From: Hyphomicrobiales bacterium
Lineage (GTDB): Bacteria; Pseudomonadota; Alphaproteobacteria; Rhizobiales; Beijerinckiaceae
Direction: 5' to 3'
Assembly: GCA_028869185.1 (NCBI GenBank)
Contig: JAGWTA010000005.1
Coordinates: 1-64,000 of the forward strand
DNA: 64,000 bases
The position numbers and the translations under genes were made by a program. The notes under the pieces are model-generated. The model was not told where the DNA came from and did not search any database. It saw nothing but the letters and a program-made list of their open reading frames with translations. Position 1 is the first letter of the stretch. Each line of letters begins with the position of its first letter. This document shows positions 18,332 through 27,104 of this stretch, one piece after another.

Positions 18332-18768
18332 CCGAGGACAAACGCGTGATCGTGTGCGCCCATTGCGGCGCGCTGAACAGGGCGCCCATGGCGCGGCTGG
18401 CGGCCGGCGAGCGGCCCGATTGCGGCCAGTGCCACAAGCCGCTGTTCAGCGGTCACCCGATCGAACTGAAAGACGCCGCCGCCTTCGACAGGATGATCGG
18501 CAAGAGCGAAATTCCGGTGCTGGTCGATTTCTGGGCGGCATGGTGCGGGCCCTGCCGGGCGATGGCGCCAGAATTCGCCGCAGCAGCCCAGCAGGTGGAG
18601 CCGCTCGCCCTTCTGGCCAAACTCGACACGGAAGCCGCGCCCGAGGTCGCCGGGCGGTTCGACATCCGCGGCATTCCCACGATGATCCTGTTCAAGAACG
18701 GCCGCGAAGCCAAACGGCAGAGCGGCGCCGTCGGCCGCGCAGCCATTGCGGCGCTGGCGAAAAGCTGA
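18328..18768 (+). CDS. trxC: Thioredoxin 2 (zinc-ribbon thioredoxin)
   Basis: Cytoplasmic protein-disulfide reductase of the TrxC type. It has 146 residues. An N-terminal zinc ribbon with CAHC (residues 10-13) and CGQC (residues 32-35) is followed by a thioredoxin fold with WCGPC and the cis-proline GIPTMILF. The gene overlaps ubiG by four bases. It would be reduced by the TrxB encoded at 10254. Confidence 0.95.
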   Translation: MTEDKRVIVCAHCGALNRAPMARLAAGERPDCGQCHKPLFSGHPIELKDAAAFDRMIGKSEIPVLVDFWAAWCGPCRAMAPEFAAAAQQVEPLALLAKLDTEAAPEVAGRFDIRGIPTMILFKNGREAKRQSGAVGRAAIAALAKS

Positions 18769-18809
18769 GTTCGCAGCCGCACAGCAACAGAAACGGCGTT
18801 CAACCGCCA

Positions 18810-19055
18810 TTATCGCACGCGCAGGCCGAAAAATCCCTGGTCGACGTAATAGGGCTTCGGCTGCATGGTGACGCGCATTTCGCGCTCTTCCACCAGCGAC
18901 CCGCGCTGAGCATAACCGGGAGCCGGCGGCGCGCCGCGCAGATCATACAGGGCCGCGCGCGATTCCGGCCGGTTGTAGATCGTGTCGAAATCGTCGGCCA
19001 GAGAAGGCGCAACCAGCGCCGCGGCGGCGCACAGAGACAGGAAAAGACGGTTCAT
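18810..19055 (-). CDS. Small exported protein, 81 residues
   Basis: A signal peptide (MNRLFLSLCAAAALVAPSLA) is followed by about 60 polar residues including YNRPESRAALYDLRG and VTMQPKPYYVDQGFFGLRV. No lipobox or cysteines appear in the mature part. A periplasmic or envelope location is likely. It is convergent with trxC. Function unknown. Confidence 0.65.
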   Translation of the reverse strand: MNRLFLSLCAAAALVAPSLADDFDTIYNRPESRAALYDLRGAPPAPGYAQRGSLVEEREMRVTMQPKPYYVDQGFFGLRVR

Positions 19056-19175
19056 CGCGGGCTCCGCGCAATATCTGCGCCGAAGATGCGCGATGGCGGT
19101 TAATTTTCGATTTCGCGCGGCGCTACGCCCCGATCTCCCGGCACATGCGCGCGGTTCCAGACGACATTATGGGCG

Positions 19176-19541
19176 CTATGGACCAAATCGTCCCTCGGAG
19201 TCGAGCGTGATTTCATATTGGAATGAATCTCGATCTCCTTTGAGTTCGTCGAAGAACACAACCGTCCAGTCCGGCAAGGCTTCCTTGATGCGGCGCGCGA
19301 TGAAAAGACCGAAGGCGTTGTGAGCGGCATGATCGAATTGCCCGACGCGCGCCGAAGGCGGCGCTGGGTCATGCCAGTCGAACCACGCCTGCCAGCCGAG
19401 AAGCATGTTGCGAATGTCCTGCGAGACCGGCAGATTCTGCGCCGAGCAGGCGCGACCCGCCGCGTCCCAGACGCCCTCCGCATAATAGTCGCACATCACG
19501 CGAACCCATTTTTCGCGATTGAGAATGTCTTCGTCGTTCAT
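19176..19541 (-). CDS. Conserved-looking hypothetical protein, 121 residues
   Basis: A soluble protein rich in Trp and Asp (WVRVMCDYYAEGVWDAAG, LLGWQAWFDWHDPAPP). It has no signal peptide; the C-terminal half reads like an alpha/beta domain (TVVFFDELKGDRDSFQYEIT). The ATG at 19541 is preferred; the frame is open further upstream. It is the last chromosomal gene before the island. No family recognised. Confidence 0.55.
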   Translation of the reverse strand: MNDEDILNREKWVRVMCDYYAEGVWDAAGRACSAQNLPVSQDIRNMLLGWQAWFDWHDPAPPSARVGQFDHAAHNAFGLFIARRIKEALPDWTVVFFDELKGDRDSFQYEITLDSEGRFGP

Positions 19542-19751
19542 GTGCGTATGCTTTTGCGGTTGACCCGGCGGCGCCCGGTTGAACCACACGCGCAGCAGGC
19601 TGGCCGGCGCGAAGGAGCGCATCCACCAATTCTGCCACAAAAGCCTCTGGCCTCAAATCCAGCGCCTGCACCGCCATCGAGGCCAGAATGAAGCAGATCG
19701 GCGGGCCCCCGGCGACGGGACTTAAAAAAGCGGGGATGAAAGCGGGATGGA

Positions 19752-19804
19752 TGGTGCCCCTGGCCGGGATCGAACCAGCACTCCTTGCGGAACTCGATTT
19801 TGAG
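19752..19804 (-). pseudogene. 3' half of split host tRNA-Leu(CAA)
   Basis: On the minus strand this reads, from the anticodon loop (19798-19804) to the encoded CCA (19752-19754), a variable arm (TTCC-GCAA-GGAG), a T-arm (GCTGG-TTCGATC-CCGGC) and the 3' acceptor strand CAGGGGC. The bases expected 5' of the loop (anticodon stem, D-arm, acceptor 5' strand) are not here: the sequence beyond 19804 is unrelated island DNA. The missing half lies at 58449-58487. As arranged, this half cannot make a tRNA. Confidence 0.93.
19798..19804. other. Left attachment core (7-bp tRNA anticodon-loop repeat)
   Basis: TTTTGAG, the complement of the tRNA anticodon loop CTCAAAA. The identical heptamer is at 58449-58455, and the bases on both sides differ between the two sites. 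It defines the crossover region and the left edge of the island. Seven-base overlaps in anticodon loops are the classic target of tRNA-directed tyrosine integrases. Confidence 0.88.
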
Positions 19805-19937
19805 AGGCCCCAGATGCCCTATCCTTTGTTTATCCGGGGGTATCCAATTTCCCGATAACCGACTATCAGCACTATCTTTTTTCGGTTCTCGATCCAACCA
19901 TACCTAACCGGATGTACGCGACGGTTGGCTTTCTAGG

Positions 19938-19955
19938 TGCACCTATGTTGCACCT
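19938..19955. repeat. Possible integrase arm sites
   Basis: The heptamer TGCACCT occurs at 19938-19944 and 19949-19955 (11-bp spacing), between the left core site and the integrase ribosome site. The first copy is part of the palindrome AGGTGCACCT. Paired short repeats beside a core site are compatible with arm-type integrase or excisionase sites or with an int operator; nothing proves either. Confidence 0.3.
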
Positions 19956-19982
19956 GAAATCCGACCTCAACGGAGGTTAGGA

Positions 19983-21395
19983 ATGTCCAAAATCAAACTC
20001 ACCAAGACTGCTGTCGACGCCGCGACCCCGAAGGAGCGCGATTACGAACTACGGGACACGACGATACCCGGCTTCCTCGTCAAGGTCACGCCGGCTGGCC
20101 GTAAGATCTTCATGGTGGCCTATGTCGCTCACAACGGTCAGCGTCGGAAGCCAGCGATCGGCCGGTATGGAGAGATCACGGTCGAGCAGGCGCGTGGAAT
20201 CGCCCAGGATTGGCTCGCCGAAGTTCGACGCGGTGCGGACCCCAGCGCCGAGCGCGCGGCAGCCCGCCAGGCGCCGACGGTCAAGGAGCTGTTCGATCAG
20301 TTCATGACCGACTATTCCGAAAGCCGGAACAAGCCATCGACCGTCTCGTCGAACCGCGGCTACGGAAAGCGCTACATCATTCCGATCCTTGGGCATCTCA
20401 AGGCGCCTGACGTGACGCGCGCCGACATCTCGCATCTTATGAAGAAGATGGGTCACAGCCCGACCAACGCGAACCGTGTTCTCGCCGCCGTCCGCAAGAT
20501 GTTCAACATGGCCGAAGTCTGGGGCATGCGTCCTGATGGCTCGAATCCCTGTCGCCATGTTCCGAAATATCCCGAGCGCGGCAAGACCCGTCTCATCACC
20601 GATACGGAGTTGCGCAAACTCTTCGAGTATCTCGATCGGGCTGAAGCTGAAGGGCTCGAACACCCCTTCATCCTTCTCGCAATCAGGCTTCAGTTCGAAT
20701 TCGCCGCACGCATGTCGGAGATCCTTGAACTCGAATGGGCCTGGATCGATTTCGACAATCGGCGTGTCGTCTGGCCCGACAGCAAGACCGGCGGCATGTC
20801 GAAGCCGATGAGTGCGGAGGCGCTCCGGCTGTTCGAGACCGCTCCCCACCTTGAAGAGTCGCCCTTCGTCTGCCCGTCCGTATTCGACCCGAACCTCCCG
20901 ATGTCGAAGCACACCTATTATCAGGGCTGGCGGCGTATCCTTGAACGTGCCGGTCTGCCGCATATCGGCACGCATGGCATCCGGCATCGCGCCGCAACTG
21001 ACATCGCCAATTCTGGCGTGCCGGTGAAAGTCGGCATGGCGCTCACGGCCCATAAGACCGTCACGATGTTCATGCGCTACGTCCACACCGAGGACGATCC
21101 CGTGCGGGCGGCGGCCGAGACCGTCACGCAGCGACGTCTGTCCCTCGTTGGGGGCGCGCAACCGCCCGCGCCTGCACCTGTGCCGCAAGCGCCAGAGCCA
21201 CCGACCGTCGCGCCCGTCGTCACAGCGGCGGCTGCCCTGACAACGGAAGGCAAGCCCCTCGGTTTCGAGGACGGCAAATACACCTCCCGGACGAAGCTCG
21301 GAAACTATCGCCCCTTCCGTCACCGCGGCGGCGAGAACCGGACCACGCCGCCCGGCAGCAAGCGGGCCGAAGAACAGGGGGCAAGCCATGCGTGA
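19983..21395 (+). CDS. int: Tyrosine recombinase (DUF4102-type integrase)
   Basis: Site-specific integrase of 470 residues that would integrate and excise the island at tRNA-Leu. The N-terminal DUF4102 arm-binding domain spans about residues 1-90, the core-binding domain about 98-190 and the catalytic domain about 205-385. The catalytic set is complete: R243 (AARMSEI), K268, H331 and R334 (HGIRH), H357 and the nucleophile Y366 (FMRYVH). An unusual Pro/Ala-rich extension of about 85 residues follows. The start at 19983 has a GGAGG ribosome site. Only 178 bp separate it from the left core site. Confidence 0.96.
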   Translation: MSKIKLTKTAVDAATPKERDYELRDTTIPGFLVKVTPAGRKIFMVAYVAHNGQRRKPAIGRYGEITVEQARGIAQDWLAEVRRGADPSAERAAARQAPTVKELFDQFMTDYSESRNKPSTVSSNRGYGKRYIIPILGHLKAPDVTRADISHLMKKMGHSPTNANRVLAAVRKMFNMAEVWGMRPDGSNPCRHVPKYPERGKTRLITDTELRKLFEYLDRAEAEGLEHPFILLAIRLQFEFAARMSEILELEWAWIDFDNRRVVWPDSKTGGMSKPMSAEALRLFETAPHLEESPFVCPSVFDPNLPMSKHTYYQGWRRILERAGLPHIGTHGIRHRAATDIANSGVPVKVGMALTAHKTVTMFMRYVHTEDDPVRAAAETVTQRRLSLVGGAQPPAPAPVPQAPEPPTVAPVVTAAAALTTEGKPLGFEDGKYTSRTKLGNYRPFRHRGGENRTTPPGSKRAEEQGASHA

Positions 21396-21690
21396 GGAAG
21401 GCAAAGCCCAACGCCGCTGGCCGACGCCCGACATCCTGCGACGCGCCAAGTTCGTCGCGGACGCCGGACCGATCCGGTTCGTCGATACCGAAGCCGCAGC
21501 GCGATACCTCGCGCTGGAGGCCCACACGCTCGAATGCTACCGCTCGCTCGGCGGCGGTCCCGCCTACCATAAGTTCGGCAAGTGGGTCCGCTATGCGGTG
21601 GACGATCTCGACGCCTGGGCCGCGAGCTGCCGCCGGTCGACGGCAGCCTCGCCCGAAGCACCGCGCGTCCTTCCTGTTGACCTGACATAG
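21388..21690 (+). CDS. Excisionase-like HTH DNA-binding protein
   Basis: A 100-residue protein overlapping the integrase end by 8 bases. Residues about 33-78 form a MerR-type/excisionase HTH (FVDTEAAARYLALEAHTLEC...FGKWVRYAVDDLDAW), as in AlpA- and Xis-like directionality factors. Position directly after int in the same transcript supports a role in excision or int control. Start could also be a little downstream. Confidence 0.75.
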   Translation: MREEGKAQRRWPTPDILRRAKFVADAGPIRFVDTEAAARYLALEAHTLECYRSLGGGPAYHKFGKWVRYAVDDLDAWAASCRRSTAASPEAPRVLPVDLT

Positions 21691-21702
21691 CTTGGAGGCT
21701 AT

Positions 21703-22071
21703 ATGGAGTGGGAGGTCCAATTCCATGCAGCCTTCGAGGCCGAGGTTCTGGCCTTTGAGCGCGAGGTCCGTATCGCATTGATCGCAGCCACCCGGCTGCT
21801 GTCGGACTACGGACCTCAGCTTGGTCGGCCCCATGCCGACACGCTCAAAGGGTCAAAGCACGCCAATATGAAAGAGCTGCGATTCGAAGCGGCCGACGGC
21901 GAATGGCGTGCAGCCTTCGCCTTCGACCCTGAACGGCGGGCCATCGTGCTCGTGGCGGGCGATAAATCCGGCGGGAGCCAGAAGCGCTTCTACCGGCAGC
22001 TTATCGCAAAAGCGGATCTCCGGTTTTCCGAGCATCTGGAAAGCCTGAAACCCGCAAAGAAGGGACGTTGA
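21703..22071 (+). CDS. HigB/Gp49-type toxin (RelE superfamily)
   Basis: A 122-residue predicted ribosome-dependent mRNA interferase. N-terminal WEVQFHAAFEAEV, the central DTLKGSKHANMKELRFEA and WRAAFAFDPERRAIVLVAGDK match Gp49-like HigB proteins. It precedes its antitoxin by one base, the toxin-first order of higBA modules. It would stabilise the island against loss. Confidence 0.85.
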   Translation: MEWEVQFHAAFEAEVLAFEREVRIALIAATRLLSDYGPQLGRPHADTLKGSKHANMKELRFEAADGEWRAAFAFDPERRAIVLVAGDKSGGSQKRFYRQLIAKADLRFSEHLESLKPAKKGR

Positions 22072-22072
22072 G

Positions 22073-22453
22073 ATGGCACGGAGCCTGAACGACATCATTG
22101 CCGCGCTTCCCCTGGACGAGCAGGAAGCCATCGAAGCGCGGTATCAGGAGCTGAAGCAGGAGGTCGAGAGCCTGCGCGAGCTTCGCCATATCGCGGGCAA
22201 GGCTCAGGAGGACATCGCTGCGGCCCTCAACATCAAGCAGCCGTCGGTCTCCAAGATCGAGAAGCAGGCGGATATGTATCTGTCCACCCTGCGCGGCTAT
22301 GTCGAAGCCATCGGCGGCGAACTGGAACTGACCGTGAAATTGCCGTCCCGTCCTGTGCTGCATCTGCGCAGCCTCGGTGACTTAGAAATTGGGCAGGCAA
22401 GATCGTCGGCGGCGCGGCGCGGCAAGCGCTCAGCCGCGGCGGGTCGTGTGTAA
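22073..22453 (+). CDS. XRE-family antitoxin (HigA-like)
   Basis: A 126-residue protein with an HTH_XRE domain (about residues 40-95: GKAQEDIAAALNIKQPSVSK) that would neutralise the upstream toxin and repress the pair. The C-terminal stretch after residue 100 is basic (SSAARRGKRSAAAGR) and may be an extension unrelated to the fold. Start is one base after the toxin stop. Confidence 0.85.
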   Translation: MARSLNDIIAALPLDEQEAIEARYQELKQEVESLRELRHIAGKAQEDIAAALNIKQPSVSKIEKQADMYLSTLRGYVEAIGGELELTVKLPSRPVLHLRSLGDLEIGQARSSAARRGKRSAAAGRV

Positions 22454-22486
22454 CGGATTCCGGGCCGGGGGATGCGTTACAGATAT

Positions 22487-22554
22487 GGGGGAAAGCCTTC
22501 CCCCTAGTCGGCACTTTGTTGCCGACACACCCCCATCTGCGGGGAGACCCCGCA
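22487..22554. repeat. Three tandem perfect hairpins
   Basis: Three inverted repeats, each with perfect 7-base arms, follow in 68 bases: GGGGGAA/TTCCCCC (22487-22504, 4-base loop), GTCGGCA/TGCCGAC (22507-22526, 6-base loop) and TGCGGGG/CCCCGCA (22538-22554, 3-base loop). They fill the gap between the antitoxin gene and the chimeric ArdC gene. No U-tract follows any. They may be an oriT-like or single-strand-active structure of the transfer region or an RNA leader. Confidence 0.65.
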
Positions 22555-22647
22555 ACGCCCCCTTTAGAGTAAGAGTGCGGACGGGTTTTGCCGTGACGGG
22601 TTGAGGACCGGAGGAGAGGCTTCCGGCGCCCGTCGCGGAGAACCGCG

Positions 22648-24348
22648 ATGTCCAGATACGATCGCAGCCCTCGCGCCGGTTCCGACCGGGCGAACCTCTA
22701 TGACGAGATCACCAACAAAATCATCGCCGAGCTGGAAGCCGGCCGGGTGCCGTGGGTGCAGCCCTGGGGCACGTCGGCGGCGAAAGCTCCGCTCGGCTTG
22801 CCGAAGAACGCCAGTACCGGCCGGAGCTACAGCGGCATCAACGTGCTTATCCTCTGGGGCGCCGTCATCGAGCACGGTTTTCCTGGCCAAGGCTGGCTCA
22901 CATTTCGCCAGGCCCTCTCGCTCGGCGGCAATGTCCGCAAGGGCGAACGCGGCACCACGGTCGTCTATGCCGACCGCTTCACGCCCGAGGACGAAAAACG
23001 CCGCGCCCGCGAGGCCGGCGAGGATGCTCGCGCCATCCCATTCCTCAAACGCTTCACCGTCTTCAATACAGCGCAATGCGAGGGCCTGCCCGACGACATC
23101 GCGACCGTTGTTCCGCCGCCTCCGCCCCGCCTGATCGAGCCGAGGGTCGAGGCGCTCATCAAGGCCACCGGCGTCGATGAGACCGGCGCCGATCTCGTGA
23201 TCTCGCGCGACTATATCAGCCGGGGCCTTCGCTCCCGCGCCGTGGACCTGGTCGACATCGAACTCGGCCCGAAGCCCGAACACGAAATCCGCAGCGCCCT
23301 GGAAAAGGAAATCACCGCCGAACGCTGGACCCGCATCGATGGCGAGATTCAGCGCACCGCCGACGAGACAGGCTTCATCGATCTGCGCCCCGATCAGCCT
23401 GGGCCTTCCGATCCCGAACTGCGCCGCCTCATGGTCGGCCGTCTTCAGCATCTTGAGAAGATGGAGCTCGCGTTCGAGGGCAATCCCGGCCAGTGGACGG
23501 TCGAGCTCGGAACTGAGCGCACGCTGCGCGATCTCGCTATCCGCGGCGACATCATCAAGACCATGCACCGCGCCTTCGCCGGGCACGGCCAGGATCGCGG
23601 TTTCTCCGATTTCGTGATCGACGGCGCTGCATCCGAGGCGCCGATCATCGGCCGTCTCGTCGATCGCGGCATGTATGACGAGCTGAGCGGTGAGGCCTAC
23701 GCGGTCATCGATGGCGTCGACGGGCGCGCGCATCACGTCCGCTTTCGCGACATCGACGCCTTCGAACGCGCCCCGCCTAATGGCGGCATCATCGAGGTTC
23801 GCCGCTTCGGTGGCCCCGAGGACGAACGTCCGACCCTCGTGCTTGCGACGCGCTCCGATCTCGATCTTCAGGCGCAGGTCACGGCGCCCGGCGCGACCTG
23901 GCTCGACCATCGCCTCGTCGAGCGCGAGGCGATGCCGCTCGCACAATCAGGCTTCGGGCAGGAGGTGCGCGACGCCATCCATGCGCGGGCCGATCATCTC
24001 GCCGATCAGGGACTGGCGCGCCGGGACGGCCAACGCATCGTGATGCAGCGCGATCTTCTTACGACGCTGCGACGGCGCGAACTCGATGCCGTCGGCGAAA
24101 AGCTCGCGGCCGAGACCGGCCTGCCGCATGTGAAGGCGCAAGCAGGCGAATACGTCGCCGGCACCGTGCGCCAGCGCCTCACGCTCTCCTCCGGCCGCTT
24201 CGCGATGATCGATGACGGGCTCGGCTTCCAGCTCGTGCCGTGGTCCCGCGACCTCGAACGCAAACTCGGCCAGCACGTCGCCGGCGTCGCCAAGGATGGG
24301 GGCGGCATCGAATGGGCGATCGGCCGCAAGCGCGATCTCGGCATCTGA
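22648..24348 (+). CDS. Chimera: ArdC N-terminus fused to relaxase C-terminal half
   Basis: A 566-residue open frame made of two unrelated parts. Residues 1-175 are the ArdC-type single-strand-DNA-binding domain (NLYDEITNKIIAELEAGRVP, GINVLILWG, VRKGERGTTVVYADRF, RFTVFNTAQCEGLP). From about residue 178 it is the C-terminal half of a DUF3363 (RlxS-type) relaxase (TGADLVISRDYISRGLRSRA, FIDLRPDQP, MVGRLQHLEKMEL). The ArdC metallopeptidase domain (no HExxH) and the relaxase catalytic domain (no HxH or catalytic Tyr region) are both gone. The likely origin is a deletion joining ardC to rlxS near 23173-23187. The frame is intact, so the protein may be made, but it cannot nick DNA. It lies 23 bases upstream of traG. 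Confidence 0.85.
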   Translation: MSRYDRSPRAGSDRANLYDEITNKIIAELEAGRVPWVQPWGTSAAKAPLGLPKNASTGRSYSGINVLILWGAVIEHGFPGQGWLTFRQALSLGGNVRKGERGTTVVYADRFTPEDEKRRAREAGEDARAIPFLKRFTVFNTAQCEGLPDDIATVVPPPPPRLIEPRVEALIKATGVDETGADLVISRDYISRGLRSRAVDLVDIELGPKPEHEIRSALEKEITAERWTRIDGEIQRTADETGFIDLRPDQPGPSDPELRRLMVGRLQHLEKMELAFEGNPGQWTVELGTERTLRDLAIRGDIIKTMHRAFAGHGQDRGFSDFVIDGAASEAPIIGRLVDRGMYDELSGEAYAVIDGVDGRAHHVRFRDIDAFERAPPNGGIIEVRRFGGPEDERPTLVLATRSDLDLQAQVTAPGATWLDHRLVEREAMPLAQSGFGQEVRDAIHARADHLADQGLARRDGQRIVMQRDLLTTLRRRELDAVGEKLAAETGLPHVKAQAGEYVAGTVRQRLTLSSGRFAMIDDGLGFQLVPWSRDLERKLGQHVAGVAKDGGGIEWAIGRKRDLGI

Positions 24349-24371
24349 CAACCGCACATAAGGACCTCGCC

Positions 24372-26354
24372 ATGTCCGCGACCAAAATCCTCTGGGGGCA
24401 GATTCTCGTCGTCACCCTCATCGTGCTCGCCACCACCTGGGGCGCCACGCAATATGTCGCCTGGCAGCTCGGGTTTCAGGCGCAGCTCGGAACGCCCTGG
24501 TTCAAGCTCGGCGGCATTTCGATCTACTATCCGCCAGCCTTCTTTTGGTGGTGGTATTTCTACGATGCCTATGCGCCAGGCATCTTCACCACAGGCGCCT
24601 TCGTCGCCGCCTCCGGCGGCTTCATTGCGATCGCCGTCGCCATTGGCATGTCGGTCTGGCGGGCGCGTGAGGCCAAGAATGTCCAGACCTACGGCTCGGC
24701 GAGATGGGCCGAGAAGAAGGAGGTGGTGGCAGCGGGCCTGCTCGGCGCCGATGGCGTGGTGCTGGGACGGCTGGAACAGGACTACCTGCGCCATGACGGG
24801 CCGGAGCATGTCCTGTGCTTCGCGCCCACGCGCTCCGGCAAGGGCGTCGGCCTGGTCGTACCCTCGCTGCTGACCTGGCCAGGTTCAGCCATTGTCCATG
24901 ACATCAAGGGAGAAAACTGGCAGCTCACCGCCGGCTTTCGCTCCCGGCACGGCCGCGTGCTGCTATTCGATCCGACCAATCCGAAATCGGCCGCCTACAA
25001 TCCGCTGCTCGAGGTCAGGCGCGGCGAATGGGAGGTCCGCGACGTGCAGAATGTCGCCGACGTCCTCGTCGATCCCGAAGGCTCGCTCGACAAACGCAAC
25101 CATTGGGAGAAAACCAGCCACTCGCTTCTCGTCGGCGCGATCCTGCATGTCCTTTATGCCGAGGAGAACAAGACGCTCGCCGGCGTCGCCGCCTTCCTCT
25201 CCGATCCGAAGCGGTCGATCGAGGCGACGCTGTCCGCGATGATGGCGACGAAGCATCTCGGCGAAGCCGGTCCGCACCCCGTCGTCGCCTCGACCGCGCG
25301 CGAGCTCTTCAATAAATCCGATAACGAGCGCTCCGGCGTGCTCTCGACCGCCATGTCCTTCCTCGGCCTCTATCGCGATCCCGTCGTCGCGGAGGTGACG
25401 AGCCGATGTGACTGGCGCATCGCCGATCTCACGACAGAAGCAAAGCCCGCGACGCTCTACATGGTGGTGCCGCCGTCCGACATCTCGCGGACAAAGCCGC
25501 TGATCCGCCTTGTCCTCAACCAGATCGGCCGGCGCCTCACCGAGGATTTGCACGCCAAAGAGCGCAAGCACCGCATCCTGATGATGCTCGACGAATTCCC
25601 CGCGCTCGGCCGCCTCGATTTCTTCGAGAGTGCGCTGGCTTTCATGGCCGGCTACGGCATCAAAAGCTTCCTCATCGCCCAGTCGCTCAACCAGATCGAG
25701 AAAGCCTACGGAGCCAACAATTCGATCCTCGACAACTGCCATGTCCGCGTCAGCTTCGCCACCAATGACGAACGGACCGCCAAACGCGTCTCGGATGCGC
25801 TGGGCACCGCGACCGAGATGAAGGCGATGAAGAACTATGCCGGCCACAGGCTCTCCCCCTGGCTCGGTCACCTGATGGTGTCACGCTCGGAAACCGCCCG
25901 GCCGCTGCTCACCCCCGGCGAGATCATGCAGCTCCCGCCGACCGACGAAATCGTCATGGCCGCCGGCACGCCGCCCGTGCGAGCGAAAAAGGCACGCTAC
26001 TACGAGGATGTGCGGTTCCGCGAGCGCGTGCTTCCGCCCCCCGATCCGACGAAATCCGGGCGCACCCGTCATAAGGCTGGCTGGTCGACGCTTCAGCCGC
26101 AAAAGCCTGATCCCGCGCTGGTAGCCGCCCACAAGCCCGACAAGGCCAATGCGGGCCTGCGCCGCGAACCCGAGCTTCCCGACCATGTTGCCATCGTCAA
26201 GGAGACGACCGAGATGCGTCCCGCCGAGGAGTTCACGCGCATCCTCGACGACGAGCCGGAAGATGTGGCGCGTCAGCGCCAGGCGCTGCGCCGTCAAATG
26301 ACCGGCATCGCCCGCCAGGTCTCGCTTGATCCCGGCGACGGCATGGAGCTTTGA
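24372..26354 (+). CDS. traG: Type IV coupling protein TraG (VirD4 family)
   Basis: Hexameric inner-membrane ATPase that brings the relaxase-DNA complex to the secretion channel. It has 660 residues. Two N-terminal TM segments lie within about residues 10-95, followed by Walker A (APTRSGKGVGLVVPSL), Walker B (HRILMMLDEFPALGRLDF) and the conserved FLIAQSLNQIEKAYG. A Lys-rich C-terminus follows. The ATG at 24372 gives the normal N-terminal TM. It directly precedes the CopG-type gene, the usual order in this ICE class. Confidence 0.95.
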   Translation: MSATKILWGQILVVTLIVLATTWGATQYVAWQLGFQAQLGTPWFKLGGISIYYPPAFFWWWYFYDAYAPGIFTTGAFVAASGGFIAIAVAIGMSVWRAREAKNVQTYGSARWAEKKEVVAAGLLGADGVVLGRLEQDYLRHDGPEHVLCFAPTRSGKGVGLVVPSLLTWPGSAIVHDIKGENWQLTAGFRSRHGRVLLFDPTNPKSAAYNPLLEVRRGEWEVRDVQNVADVLVDPEGSLDKRNHWEKTSHSLLVGAILHVLYAEENKTLAGVAAFLSDPKRSIEATLSAMMATKHLGEAGPHPVVASTARELFNKSDNERSGVLSTAMSFLGLYRDPVVAEVTSRCDWRIADLTTEAKPATLYMVVPPSDISRTKPLIRLVLNQIGRRLTEDLHAKERKHRILMMLDEFPALGRLDFFESALAFMAGYGIKSFLIAQSLNQIEKAYGANNSILDNCHVRVSFATNDERTAKRVSDALGTATEMKAMKNYAGHRLSPWLGHLMVSRSETARPLLTPGEIMQLPPTDEIVMAAGTPPVRAKKARYYEDVRFRERVLPPPDPTKSGRTRHKAGWSTLQPQKPDPALVAAHKPDKANAGLRREPELPDHVAIVKETTEMRPAEEFTRILDDEPEDVARQRQALRRQMTGIARQVSLDPGDGMEL

Positions 26355-26358
26355 CACC

Positions 26359-26787
26359 ATGCGCGACCGTCTCAATCTCACTTTGCCTGTTGAGCTGATC
26401 GGGCGCATCAACGAGCTTGCCGATCGCAAGAAGCTGCCCCGGTCCGCGATCGTCGAGGCGGCGGTCAGCTCGTTCCTGTCGCCCGACCATGCCGATGCGC
26501 GGGAAGCCGCCTTCGCACGCCGGCTCGACCGATTGTCCAGACAGGTGCAGCGGATGGAACGCGATCTCGGCGTCACCGCGGAAACGCTGGCGCTCTATGT
26601 ACGCTTCTGGCTGTCGACAACACCACCCGTGCCGCCGGACGCCCATGCCGCCGCACAGGCCAAAGGCCGCGAGCGGTTCGACGGCTTCGTGGAAATGCTC
26701 GGCAAGCGGCTCCAGAAGGGCCAGAGCTTTCTTCGGGAAATCCCGGACGATGTGCCGGGCGTCGCGTCGAACGAAGTATCTGAATGA
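26359..26787 (+). CDS. CopG/ribbon-helix-helix regulator
   Basis: A 142-residue DNA-binding protein with an N-terminal ribbon-helix-helix (RLNLTLPVELIGRINELADR...RSAIVEAAVSSFL) and a basic, helical C-terminal part. It starts 4 bases after traG and sits between traG and trbB, a place usually held by such a protein in Tn4371-like ICEs, where it is thought to control the transfer genes. Target site not identified. Confidence 0.82.
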   Translation: MRDRLNLTLPVELIGRINELADRKKLPRSAIVEAAVSSFLSPDHADAREAAFARRLDRLSRQVQRMERDLGVTAETLALYVRFWLSTTPPVPPDAHAAAQAKGRERFDGFVEMLGKRLQKGQSFLREIPDDVPGVASNEVSE

Positions 26788-27104
26788 CCGCACTGCTTTT
26801 GCCGCAGTCGACCATGGTGTCGCGCTGAAACCCAATCCCGATCTTCGCCCAGCGAGCGACGGCAGCCGGCAAGAAACAAATGGCACAGCATCAATGCCGA
26901 ATCTGTCCGCCGATCATCATCAAATCCTCCCTTCCGCAGCCCTTATCCTCACGCATCCCGGACACTTGATTCCGCCGATCTCCTGTATTTGCGCGCTACA
27001 CTACTACGACGCTTGTTTCTTGTTGAAGTAGCCTCAAATCTCGCTCTTTTAATCAGCCCCGCATGGGGATGCATCTGTCAGTCCCGGCTGGAAATCGGGG
27101 CGAC

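Noticed and set aside
24240-24371. Longer traG start at 24240
   Set aside because: It would overlap the chimeric gene by over 100 bases and add an Arg-rich stretch before the usual first TM; the ATG at 24372 fits the family.
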